64,000 nt of DNA from Exobasidium rhododendri. Taxonomy: Eukaryota > Basidiomycota > Exobasidiomycetes > Exobasidiales > Exobasidiaceae. The notes below the pieces were generated by a model. The model saw only the letters and a program-made list of their open reading frames with translations. It searched no databases and had not been told where the DNA came from. This document shows positions 20,694 to 30,707 of the stretch, piece by piece; position 1 is the stretch's first letter, and every line of letters begins with the position of its first letter. The DNA lies in the NCBI GenBank assembly GCA_026210745.1, contig CP110632.1, positions 1,797,001-1,861,000 on the forward strand. Direction: 5' to 3'. The translations under genes and the position numbers were made by a program.

Positions 20694-21149
20694 TCTGCTT
20701 CCTGCTAGTCGCCAAATGTAACTCTGTATACGATGAATGAAACGCGAGTGCAGAACGGGGAGAAAGACGTTGGAATTAATGACATTAGAGGAGTGACCAA
20801 TTATGAACAGGATGCTTTCATCGTGAAGAGGCGCAAGAGTAGTATGAACAGAAAAAAATAAGAGAACGGACGAGTTCGATGTATGGTTGAGATGAGTGAC
20901 TTGTGTGTGGGTGTAAAGAGGAAAAAGGGTCAGTAGTAGGTGACGCCGTCATGAAGATGGGAAAAGAGGAGACGAGAAATCTTGGAATGGGAATGTTTGT
21001 ACAGATAGGTATAGAGTCGTTTGAGGTCGGGTAACGCATGTGTGAAGAATCGTAAAGGCCATACAGTCGAGCCTCTAAGGTTGGTACTTGTTGGGGGGAA
21101 AGTGTATCCGAGTTGTGCCGCTAAGGTAGAGTTCAGTTGTGGAAGCAAA
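20694..21149. other. Convergent 3' flanks of GCP3 and RHEB
   Basis: 456 bp between convergent stop codons. Mixed composition, short shadow ORFs, no supported gene. Confidence 0.45.
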
Positions 21150-22071
21150 TCACATGACGGTGCACTTGCTCGCAGGCGGTTCTGGTCCTCCTTCGACCGT
21201 GTCTCGCTCGGTCTCGCCAAGAATGAGGTCGAAAACTTTGTCTGTGATGCAGTGAAATAGGGCTCCCCGTTGATCAGCGTACCGCTCTTTCAGCCAATTC
21301 TTAGCGCTTCTCCTGCTCACCAATATTGACATCGTGTCTGGCACTCGTCTCCACCCATGCACACTTGAGCTGGCTGGCAAGTTCCTTTCCCTCTTCTTCG
21401 CTTACTTGTCTGCATGTCAAGGACAATTAGGAGCGCGTAAAGGTGAGACAACAGCGCTCGAGAGTCCATCGTCAATATACTCACCTCTGGACGTGCAAGT
21501 CATTCTTCTGGCCCACGATCACGCAGGGTACCGATTCGGTTCCCATATAGTTGAGAATCTTGTCGTACACCGTCTGAATCATTTCAAAGCTCGTTCTTGA
21601 GGCAATCGAGTAGACAAGGACATAGCCGTGGATTCCAATGGCGTGTTTCGAATTCAAGATCGAGTATTCGTCCTGGGAAGATAACAAGTCAGTCAAGGAG
21701 TCGAAACGGATAATGGAGAGACTCAGAGCTCACCTGTCCAGCAGTATCGATGATGTCGCAGTTGTACTCCTTGCCCTTGTGCTTTATTGTCTTTGTGAAG
21801 GTGGCCTCGATGGTTGGGTAGTAGGAGTCCACAAAGACATTCTCCATGTAGCGGACTATCAGGGTCGATTTACCTTTTAGAGATGAATCGTCAGCATCAC
21901 CTCGAGCTGTCCGCTTTCTTGCACATCCAATAAGGTTGGCTCCTTTTCCCATCAATCCCCTTTCCCTCCCCCCTTTCTCACCACCCGCATCTACCACCAA
22001 CCAAACACCCGCAACTCACCAACGCTTCTGCTTCCCAAGACCGCAATCTTTCGGCGGGCAATCGTCGTCAT
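21150..22071 (-). CDS. RHB1: Rheb-type Ras-like GTPase
   Basis: Five exons (22071-22020, 21873-21734, 21672-21485, 21409-21321, 21241-21150) give 186 residues, the length of human or fission yeast Rheb. Rheb activates TORC1. The P-loop 'GSRSVGKST' has the Arg-Ser typical of Rheb; the effector loop is 'DSYYPTIEATFTK', G3 is 'DTAGQDEYS', and the tail ends in CTVM, a farnesylation box. The G4 motif reads QKND where GTPases normally have NKxD, an unusual Asn-to-Gln change visible in the codon CAG. Start choice: 22071 gives the compact conserved N-terminus, but an upstream in-frame ATG at 22299 with no intervening stop could add 76 residues. Confidence 0.93.
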
Positions 22072-23665
22072 CCTTTGTCGCTCTTGATACGTGGGTTCTC
22101 GGACAACTTCGACGACGTCCGGTGTAGCTTGCAAGCGAGTCTCTACGCTTAGACTGAGAGAGGTCGATCTTCGATGGGACGGATCAGAGACGCTTATTGG
22201 TAGCTTAGCAGAGGAAACAGTAGTAGAAACAGTGGTAGAAACAGCAGCAGGTGGTAACGGACCAAGATTGATTTCTCGGCGCGTACAAACTTGATGCATC
22301 TTTGAAATAGGCACTGTACTACTCGTCGTACCTTCAAATACGAACAGTTCTTTCAGTTTAGAAACGGTCAAATCTGGGCCAGCGTCTTCCTCGGGGTCCA
22401 CAATCCTTGCAAAAGTCCAAGCGTCTCTTCTCCTTTCCCACTGTTGTCAGCAGCTATTTCCAATGACCGGCCTCTCGCTATACGATCTGTATGCACTGTA
22501 TGTGCGTGTCGCCTGATTTGTCTCTTGTCCCTTGTTCCAAATCTTTACCACGAACGAATTGAATCCTTCGGGGCCGAGCTTGGCAGGGCTGCAAGTCTCA
22601 AAGTGGTAATGCTATACTTTAAATTGGTTGAGCCGCGGCCAGATCTGGTTATGGGAGGAGGTCGTCTATAGGTAAATCAGAGAGGGATTTTTTGCCAAGA
22701 TGTCAAGTGCGAAATGAAGCCACCCACCCACTCTATGACTGCTGCTCGTCGTCGGAGAAATAACCAATTTGGGAAATTATTCACGATCTCGTCGTCGCTC
22801 TTGTTTGTAGGCAGCGGGCGGAGAAGAGGGAGAACTGTAGAAAGATGGTGGTGTGTAGGGAGGAAGAAAGAGAGGGAGAGAAGGGAGGGGAGAGAAGACG
22901 AAAGACGGAGACGGGGGCACATCACTGGCTCGGTCCGTCTTGAAGGGAAGGGGGGGACGAACGGCGAGGACAGACTCAATCGAGGCAGCAGGACGAGAGG
23001 CCAAGGAGGGAGAAGGGAGGGAGGCGAGTAGCGCCCGAGTTAGACTGTGGAAGTCCACGCCCACAGGGAGGGGAGAAGCAGGCGATGCGTGTGCCTTATC
23101 TTCTTGTTTGACGCTTTCACTCGCAAAGCGGTGCCTAGCACACAACCGGCCCCCTTTTGCATCTCCTCTCGCGGCGAGCGCACACCAACGACGAAAGCTG
23201 CTTTGTAAGTGTATCACAAACCGCTCCGTCTCATTGGTCAGATAAGCTGAGTAGAAGAAGGCAGAGTACGTGGCACCGACGCAGAGACACACGCACACAC
23301 GCACACGCAGCAGGAGATCCAGTCCTTCTACGCATAGAACGGCGTCCGTCAGTTGGCGATACGCACGCACCCCTTCAGCCCCCACACCATTCTTACTCGA
23401 GTCAAGAAAAGAAGCGTGTAAACGGAGAGAAGGGGCTGGAATGGCGATTGCGTGCGAGAGTGTGCGTTCAGTGCGATGTCCGCAAGGGAGATGCAAAGCA
23501 GGTGCAGTGTAGGAATTCGAAGAATTGATGGTAAATAGTACAGATGGGGGTGATTGAGGAGGAGAGAAGGGAGGCGAGTGGGGGGTGTGGGAGCGAAAGG
23601 CGGGAGGGGAAAGGCCAGAGAGGGACGTAGCGTCGGAGAGAGAGAAGGGAGAGGTATGTTGTCTA
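22072..23665. promoter_or_regulatory. Long RHEB leader/promoter region with strand-asymmetric purine tract
   Basis: Nearly 1.6 kb between the DnaJ-type gene's stop and the RHEB start, both on the minus strand. From about 22800 to 23050 and 23550 to 23660 the plus strand is strongly G/A-rich (so the minus strand is C/T-rich). A (CACA)-type stretch lies near 23285-23310. The proximal part (22072-22401) is open in the RHEB frame. Long minus-strand ORFs here are low-complexity Ser/Pro and not convincing genes. Confidence 0.45.
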
Positions 23666-25446
23666 TCAGAACTGAAAGTGGAATTGACCGCCGCCCGATT
23701 GGAAGAATTGACTGCCACCGCCGCCGGCTCCCCCTTGACGAAAGAATTGAGGCTGATTAAACCCTTGAGCGAATGGATTTCCATGCCCTCCTTCGTGACC
23801 GCCCGTGGGATCGTTCGGGTCGTCACCTTGATCAAATCTCGCTCGTAGATCGGCATCTTTCAGTACGCCAAACGCTTCATTGATCTCGGCCATCTTTTCA
23901 GGTGTGCCTCCTTTGTCAGGATGATGCTGCCTGGCTTTCGCCCGGTAGGCTTTCTGTATCTCCTTCTGATCTGCACTTCGACCGACTCCCAGCACCTTGT
24001 AGTAATCTTTTGTCTTGCTCAATTTTAATCGCTTTTCTGCCTTTTGTAGTCTGGAGTGGATGGACGCATCTTTGTTTCCAGTCGCTTCAAACGCCTTTCG
24101 CAAATCTCGAACTGCTTCTTCATACTCTTCGTTGAGCAAGTACTGCTCTCCTCTAGCAACGAGTGCATGCTTGTTGCCTTCGTCTTTCTTCAACACTTTA
24201 AGACAATACGGCATGGCTTTCTTGATTTCTCCCAATTCAGTGTGTGCTTGACAATGTAGCTCGTTGAGTTCGAAGAGCAGCCCACTGCGATCAATCGCGT
24301 CGTGAAAAGCGGGCGGTAGTACTGCTTCAACACCTTCCTTTGCCGGTGTCAGGTCATCTTGTATCGCCTTTTCGACATCCTCGATTAACGTTGGCCCTCC
24401 TACTTTTGATCCCTTCATTGCACTAAGAGCCGCTTTCCACTGGCTTGCTTCGATGAAGTTGTGAGCCTTCTTCATCGTCTTTTCAATCACTCGAATCCTC
24501 TTGTGAGCCTTTGCACATGCTTTGTTGTCGGGATCGGAGTGGAGACAAGTCTTGAGATGCGCCGATCCTGCATCTCTTCCCTGTGAATTCTTTTCTCCAA
24601 ATACAAAGTATGCTAGAGAGGAGAGTCGTAACGAAAGAGTCGTTGATGGCGAAAGATGAGCTATTCGACTGCGTATATGGTACGGAAATGATCAGCAACG
24701 TCACTCAACATCGATGACTACGATCATTCGGTTCGCACTCACGTCCAATCTGCAATGGCATCTGCGAATTCGCCCTTTGCCAGTGCACAATCCGCCCGAT
24801 CCTGACGAGCTTCGAGCAGGCTTGGAGATCCTTCCAGAACGAGGCTGGCCAATCGAATACAATCATCCACTTTACTTGGCAGGCTCTTGTCGTTGGTGAC
24901 ATTCTTTCCACTCTTCAAGCTCTTGTCTATGCCTTCTTTTGCCTTTCTCAATTGCTTCAAAGTAGAGAGGGCCGTTTCTATACTCTTCTTGAGCTCCTTT
25001 CCTTCATTGTCATCCTTCTTCAGCTTCAAGTACTGATCGATCGACTTGGCGGCACCTTCAAGCTGCCCTTCTTTGACTAGTAGCTTGGTCTTCTGTAGGT
25101 ACGCCTGTGTGAATTTGGGATTCATCTGGATGATCTTATCAAAGTCGGATAATGCCGAAGATGCTCGACCCAGTGAGAGTGCAGCTGTCGCTCTTCTATA
25201 GTAGGTGAGGTAATTGTTCGCATCCAGAGAGATAGCGTCATTGAAATGTAGGATGGCATCAGCGAATTTACCAGTCGACATGGCCGCTGTTCCTTGCTTC
25301 AGATGATCAGCTGCACTGTGCTGCCCTCCTTCGGCAGACCCATCTTTGTGTCCTTGTAGGGGAGCCTGGTCTTGTGCAGAAACCAGAAGGATTGTTAGGG
25401 TAAGAGTGAGCACTACAAGCGAGATCAAGCGATTCGCACACCGCAT
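23666..25446 (-). CDS. ER-lumenal TPR/J-domain co-chaperone (DNAJC3/P58IPK type)
   Basis: Two exons (25446-24743, 24668-23666) join in frame to 568 residues. A signal peptide ('LISLVVLTLTLTILLVSA') spans about residues 7-24, so the protein enters the secretory pathway. Several TPR units follow ('AADHLKQGTAAMSTGKFADAI' region, 'YLTYYRRATAALSLGRASSAL' region, 'HALVARGEQYLLNEEYEEAV' region). The J domain begins about residue 455 with 'KDYYKVLGVGRSADQKEIQK' and has its HPD at 484-486. The C-terminus is Gly/Phe-rich and ends in HFQF, with no HDEL-type retrieval signal. TPRs plus a C-terminal J domain behind a signal peptide is the layout of P58IPK, which helps BiP and dampens ER stress signalling. 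Confidence 0.92.
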
Positions 25447-25845
25447 CTTGGCCAGCCCGGAAGATGAACGAAACCCAGTCGAGAAAGGAGGAGGAGAGTG
25501 GAGAGAAGTGAGTGATGCTGCGTTATTTAGAGTTCCAGTGGTGAGAAAAGTGGAATTTCTACTATCGTGCAAAGCTCACACACTATACTTGATCTGCATT
25601 GAAGGCCAGGAAGGGCACAGCTGACGTGGAGGCGCGTTGCCTGTGTCCTGTCCGCGTGGCCGGAAGGGGCATCAGAGTAGGACGTTGGAGGTGTCGAGAG
25701 GGTCCTCCTTCCTTATGTGGAGCACTGAATCGAGAAGAAGTGAAAGTTGGTGCCTGAAGTTCTGTGAGTGATCCATAAGTGATCCTGGACCCGATCACCT
25801 CCCGGTGGCTCAGATTCTTCGCTCGTCATTGATCGGTGAGCCAAG
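25447..25845. promoter_or_regulatory. Divergent promoter of DnaJ-type and 5-phosphatase genes
   Basis: 399 bp shared by two divergent genes. No uORF or repeat of note was recognised. Confidence 0.45.
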
Positions 25846-27683
25846 ATGAATCCATATTTCCCTCTCTTCTCTGCCGTACGACCGGAAAAGGAGCATGTCA
25901 AGATTGCAATTGAGGCCAGCTTACCTAGCGATGGCAGCACCACCTCTGTGGATGATGGAAGCTACATCTTTGCTGTCGTTAGCAATGTAGAGCAGGGTGT
26001 GGAAGAATGCTGCATCCTGGTCTGCAAGAGGCGCAGAAAAGACGAGAATCAAGTTCGAGTAGTAGATGGACTAGCAATCGGGAGTGATTTCCAGGCTACA
26101 GTACAGCAATCACAAAATACTAGCACGCCTGGCGAAGCGAAATTGCAATTCATCATGACTTCGAGGGGCTCTACCGTGTCTGGTATATCAGATGACAGTG
26201 AGGGAATCAAAGATATGTTAAAATTGGCAAGAGATGCAGCAAGTAAACTGTCAGATCAATATCACCAGCCAAAACACGAATGGCTGAGGCACTATTTTGA
26301 TAGACCTACAACACAGAATTCCGGCAGCAAAACCTCGACTACGGGCGACATGCCCATCTATTCTCGCTTCACTACTAGCTCGATAAACCTCCCGACATCT
26401 GATTCAAAGCGGCCTCGACCGCCGTCGCCAACGGAGAAAGAACTCAGAATAAGTATTGGAACGTTCAACGTAAATGGGCAAGTGCCTGACAAGGCTGATT
26501 TGAATGCTTGGCTGCATGTCCGCGAGGATGAGCCGGATATCCTGGTAGTTGGATTGCAAGAAGCAGAGAGCTCCACCCTATCATATGTGCTCTGGACACC
26601 CTACGTGGAAGATGCATGGACGACAGCAGTCGAAAGCTCCATGGGTAGAAGAGCAGACGAGTATGAGAAGGTCAGTTGTAGTGTTTGTAGGACTGTGCCG
26701 TTCTTTGCTAAAGCAAGATTCGCTTCTAATGCAGCTCGCGACAAAGCAATTGGTCGGCATTCTGTTACTCGTCTACGTACGCAAGGAAGTATCTGATCGT
26801 TTATCGGCCGTTGCGTTGTCTTCCGTTGGAGTGGGATTTGGAGGATGGGGATCAAACAAGGGAGCGACTGCTGTCCGTTTCGAGATCGACGAAGTCTTGC
26901 CGATTTGCTTTGTGGTCTCACACTTGTCTGCTTTTGAATCGCTGGAAGCTCAGGAGAGGAGGCGATGGGACTACAACGAAATCGTCAAGCGTCTCCAATT
27001 TCTGCTTATTGAAGCAGACGCTGAGAGTGAAGAGGTTGGCGAGGCAGACAGTCAAGGTTCGGCTGCAGACGAGAACGAGAAGGGAGTTGAGAGTCAGCCA
27101 GGGAGTGATGCAGAGGCCATGCTGCGTGCGACATTGCAGAAAGAGCCTACCTCAAACGCGGAGAATCGTGGAGATGTCTCTTGGAATGATGACGATCAAG
27201 TGAGGAAAAGGCAGCTTTCAATCATGGATCATGAAGTCGTCTTTTGGACTGGTGACCTGAATTTCCGCTTAGATCTGGGCGTTGACGAAGTGAAGAGACT
27301 CATTCAAAAGCGGCAATTTGAGTCAACCCTGCTGAAGTTTGACCAGCTTCGAGGTGATCTGCAGGCAAAGTCGTGCTTTCAGGATTTTCAGGAGCAGAAG
27401 ATTGAGTGCGTATAGAGGGAGAGTTCACTTTTGCAGTGTTGCACGGATCCTGACACTATGTTCCTCTCTCAGCTTTCCACCCACATACAAATTTGATCGT
27501 GGCACTGATCAATACGATACGAGTGAAAAGAAGAGGATACCAAGCTGGACAGACCGAGTACTTTGGAAGGACAGGGAGAGTCGTGTCCGAGCTATTCACT
27601 ACGAGAGCTGTCCAGCCATTCGAATCAGCGATCACAAACCAGTCCTTGCTACTTTTCTCCTGACCATCGGCGAGAAGAGGTAG
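25846..27683 (+). CDS. Inositol polyphosphate 5-phosphatase (OCRL/INPP5B-like catalytic domain)
   Basis: Three exons (25846-26670, 26735-27405, 27473-27683) give 568 residues. It should remove the 5-phosphate from phosphoinositides such as PI(4,5)P2 at membranes. About 200 N-terminal residues of unclear fold precede the catalytic domain, which shows '[10 protein letters not shown]', '[10 protein letters not shown]', '[14 protein letters not shown]', 'SHLSAFE', '[11 protein letters not shown]', '[11 protein letters not shown]', '[11 protein letters not shown]' and '[11 protein letters not shown]', including metal and phosphate-binding residues. An acidic insert of about 70 residues interrupts the domain between SHLSAFE and WTGDLN. 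The protein ends right after the domain, without the ASH-RhoGAP region of animal OCRL. Confidence 0.93.
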
Positions 27684-28020
27684 CGTTCATCATATAGTCT
27701 TTTGTCCGCACTGTATCATCACATTCAACAATGTATTCTATTGCTCTCCGCCTTCTAATCCATGCACAGCGGCGACCTGAACACACTTCCTGCATGTACT
27801 TGTAAAGAGCAAAGGTGACAAAGTGCACCGCCAAGGAATTTTGAGAATTGGCCCATGCGACAGAGATTTAAAAGGTTAGAAAGCCCTTTATCATCGAGCC
27901 GTCCCTCCCTCTACACCCCTCCCCACTACAGCTCAGCCTTCACCACAATACTGCAACGGACGCCCGTCAAAGGAATCACAGTTGCCAAGAAAACATTTCT
28001 TGCTCTCATCGGAATTGGAT
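27684..28020. promoter_or_regulatory. Upstream region of AMMECR1 gene
   Basis: 337 bp after the 5-phosphatase stop. A C-rich, pyrimidine-rich stretch lies at about 27898-27930. No gene seen. Confidence 0.4.
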
Positions 28021-28841
28021 ATGTCCAGCTCTTCATCCAATGCTGCACCTAGAACACTGAAGAAGGAGCACATCTACTACTGCTTTGATGTTCTAGAAGC
28101 CAAATTGACCAACAAGGCGCCGAGTGATGTCCCAGTTCCTGACGGTGATGAAGAATTGTGAGTGTAGCGAGAAACAGCTCGATATTGACGATGCCGCATG
28201 AGAAGTCGATCTGTGAAGCTGAGGAACCCTCTCTCGACAGTCCTTTGTTTGTCACCTGGAATATCCTGGGAAGTTCCTCGGCCTCCTCGAAGAAGTCAGC
28301 ACGACTAAGAGGTTGCATTGGTACTTTCGAGCCTACGCCGTTGCGAAAAGGGCTCGCAGAGTATGCCATCATTGCTGGACTGAAAGATCGTCGATTCAGT
28401 CCAATCTCGCAATCTGAATTGCCAAGATTGGAATGTGCGTGAGTAGCAATTCCTGTCAGAGCATTCATAGGGAGTGAAGTGGCAGTGGGCTCTTTTTGAA
28501 CATTACTTCACCTCTACCCGATACTATACGTTTGCAGCATCTCTCTGTTGACTCAATTTGAGGAATGTGAAGACTACTTAGATTGGCAAGTAGGCAAGCA
28601 TGGAATCTACATCCACTTGACACCACCTGGTGGACATCGCACACTGACAGCTACGTACCTGCCAGAAGTGTCCAAAGAACAGGGCTGGACAAAGGTAGAG
28701 GCCATCGACAGTGCCATACAAAAGGCAGGCTGGGATGGAAAGGTAACAGAAGAGATGAGAAAGGGACTGGGGGTACGACGATACCAGAGTGAACATGCAT
28801 CTGCTTCCTACACTGAATGGCAAGAAGATCGCCAGGTTTAG
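28021..28841 (+). CDS. AMMECR1 family protein
   Basis: Three exons (28021-28157, 28241-28438, 28538-28841) give 212 residues; the splice joints rebuild the family blocks exactly. Visible signatures are 'YCFDVLEAKL', 'PLFVTWN', 'RLRGCIGTFEP' (the defining LRGCIGTF hexa-motif), 'YAIIAGLKDRRF', 'LPRLECAISLLTQFE', 'DYLDWQVGKHGI' and 'TATYLPEVSKEQGW'. The family is conserved in archaea and eukaryotes; its biochemical role is unresolved, though an enzymatic pocket around the LRGCIGTF motif has been proposed. The length is shorter than human AMMECR1 because the animal N-terminal extension is absent. Confidence 0.93.
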
Positions 28842-29296
28842 AGATTCTCACAGACAAGGTAAACAAATGAGACCAAGACAATTAGCAACGACTTACACAG
28901 CAGCAGAACACAACTCTAAAGCACAAACATACATCTGCACACATCATACAAACACTAAAGCTCGCCCTCCATTCCATGCATCGTACTATTCGTTCCAATG
29001 TGATATACAATGACGACAGAAGCTACACGATGCTTCATCAGCACGGTCCTAACTACACCACAGGCGAGGAATTCTACACTTTCGAATGACTACAAGTGTT
29101 GATGTTCTTCTGCCGCAATGCTCCCATCATTCGTCGAAAGCGTTTGAAGGGACTGCTGGACCAAGATCAGCACTGCTGGTGCGGGGCCTTCTATTGAGCG
29201 GCTGATTGAAGCGTATAGTCATGCAACGCACAGATACGGGTCCTACATTGTACACTTCTAGCCTCCCGTCTTTTATGAATAAGTTCCAACGTTTGA
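28842..29296. other. Convergent 3' flanks of AMMECR1 and SDHAF3
   Basis: 455 bp, AC-rich near 28910-28970, no supported gene. Confidence 0.45.
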
Positions 29297-29860
29297 TCAC
29301 CCGCTGTCGTTGCTTTTCTTGGCCCTGTCGAGTGCGTCCTCTACCGCTGCGTGGACTTCGCTTTGCCCTCCTGGTGGTTGAGCCTGCGCCTTGGTGGGGT
29401 CGTATATCTCCTTTGTCACACCCATGAGCTCATGCAGTTGATAAAGTTGTTCGTCGGACAGCTGTTGTCACATCAAAATTAGTCTTTTACTTTCTTAGAA
29501 TCATTCAAAAGATTGGCTCACCTTCTCAAATTGCTGGACGTCGAGTTGCTGTCCACGATACGCCAGACCCATTTGCTTTTCTAATCCGTCCAAATACACT
29601 TTCCATTGTGTCAAGAAACCAACAATTTGAAGCGGGTTTTCTACCTCTCGATGCTTTCGGAATTCATCCTTCACATAGGCATCTCCCAGACTTTTCATCT
29701 CTAGCGGTAAAGAGTTGTGAGAGCGAAGGATTCGTCTGTAGAGAGGTAGAGGTGGAAGTAGGGCGGCTGCTGCTAGACCTACTTCAGAGGCCCTGGATCG
29801 CCGTGACGATGCGAGAAGCGACCTTGACGCTGAGATGAGAGAGCTAGTAGAAGCTCTCAT
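29297..29860 (-). CDS. SDH7: Succinate dehydrogenase assembly factor 3 (ACN9/Sdh7)
   Basis: Two exons (29860-29522, 29461-29297) give 167 residues. The N-terminus is Arg/Ser/Ala-rich and devoid of acidic residues for 25 positions, a mitochondrial presequence. The LYR motif is at 40-42 in '[10 protein letters not shown]', followed by '[17 protein letters not shown]' and '[12 protein letters not shown]', the hallmarks of SDHAF3. This matrix LYRM protein protects the iron-sulphur subunit during complex II assembly. The exon 2 part ('[13 protein letters not shown]') continues the family fold; the last 30 residues are variable. Divergently transcribed from the CBP4-like gene 283 bp away. Confidence 0.92.
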
Positions 29861-30143
29861 GGTTGTGGATGGTAAGGGAGCTTCGTTCGATAGGTGGTGG
29901 ACTCGGAAAGGGTCGTCGATGTAGGATGAGGTGAGCAAGTAATTCCAAGTGTGTCGTTATTAGACCCACGTGAAATCATTGCTCCACCAGACCCCCCAAG
30001 TTCAAGTTCATCTTCGATTTAGGGTACCACCCTTAGTCATCATCCCGGGAAGGACCAACCAAGCAAGTCCGAGGGAGAGCGGTACAACTCTATTCGCACA
30101 CATCTTACTTTCGCATCTTTTCATATCTTCCCGTTCTTCAAGA
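29861..30143. promoter_or_regulatory. Shared divergent promoter of SDHAF3 and CBP4-like genes
   Basis: 283 bp between two start codons of respiratory-complex assembly genes. It has a pyrimidine-rich tract before the plus-strand ATG (30100-30140). I recognised no CCAAT box on either strand by eye. Confidence 0.55.
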
Positions 30144-30564
30144 ATGTCCAAGCCTGGTATGGGAAGAGCGCTGACTGGCGGTGCAGTTCTCATCGCTGTT
30201 GGCTATGGTATCATGAAGGGTGCGTGTCCTCCGCCCTGACGATCTGCCGCTCTGTTCAGCGAAGCTTGTAGGCTTACCTTTCCTTTTTTCCTTTCCTCTA
30301 CACTCGCAGCCACCACGCCTACTGATGAACAATTTTACAACAAGCTATCACCTGCACTCAAGAAACAAGTCGACATGCAGAGGCAAGCGGGAGAACGTCA
30401 GCTGGCGTACGCTGAACAGCTCAAGGTGAGTCCTTCTCAGTGGAGCAGGTTTGAATTCAGAGTGTGTCGCTTGTAGATGTCCTAGTATCTGATCAAAACA
30501 ATTTGCACAGCGAGCACGAGAGCAAGAGGAAGAGCAGCCACTTCTACCCATCATCAAAAAGTAG
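30144..30564 (+). CDS. CBP4: Small mitochondrial membrane protein, CBP4-like (complex III assembly)
   Basis: Three small exons (30144-30219, 30310-30425, 30511-30564) join to 81 residues. A short start is followed by one hydrophobic helix ('GGAVLIAVGYGIM'), then 'TTPTDEQFYNKLSPALKKQ', which lines up with the 'TTPTDQQL..LSPEL' stretch just after the membrane helix of yeast Cbp4. Cbp4 sits in the inner membrane and assists cytochrome b assembly into complex III. The tail 'RAREQEEEQPLLPI' is short, so the protein is about half the length of the yeast one. The match rests on one motif and topology, so it is a likely rather than certain assignment. Confidence 0.7.
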
Positions 30565-30707
30565 TCTTGCCCCGCGACGTTCGCCGGCCACATCATTGTA
30601 TTCTCACTCTTCTCATATTGCATTGGTCATCCGCTATTCGTATATTTTCTTTTGCTACAGTCTATCACAGATTCGGATAGGATCTACATGTGGAAATCTC
30701 TCTATCA

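Noticed and set aside
22777-23856. 359-codon minus-strand ORF overlapping the DnaJ-type gene's 3' end
   Set aside because: It overlaps the well-supported J-domain gene in another frame and is otherwise Ser/Pro/Arg low-complexity read from a purine-rich tract; no domain or splice support.
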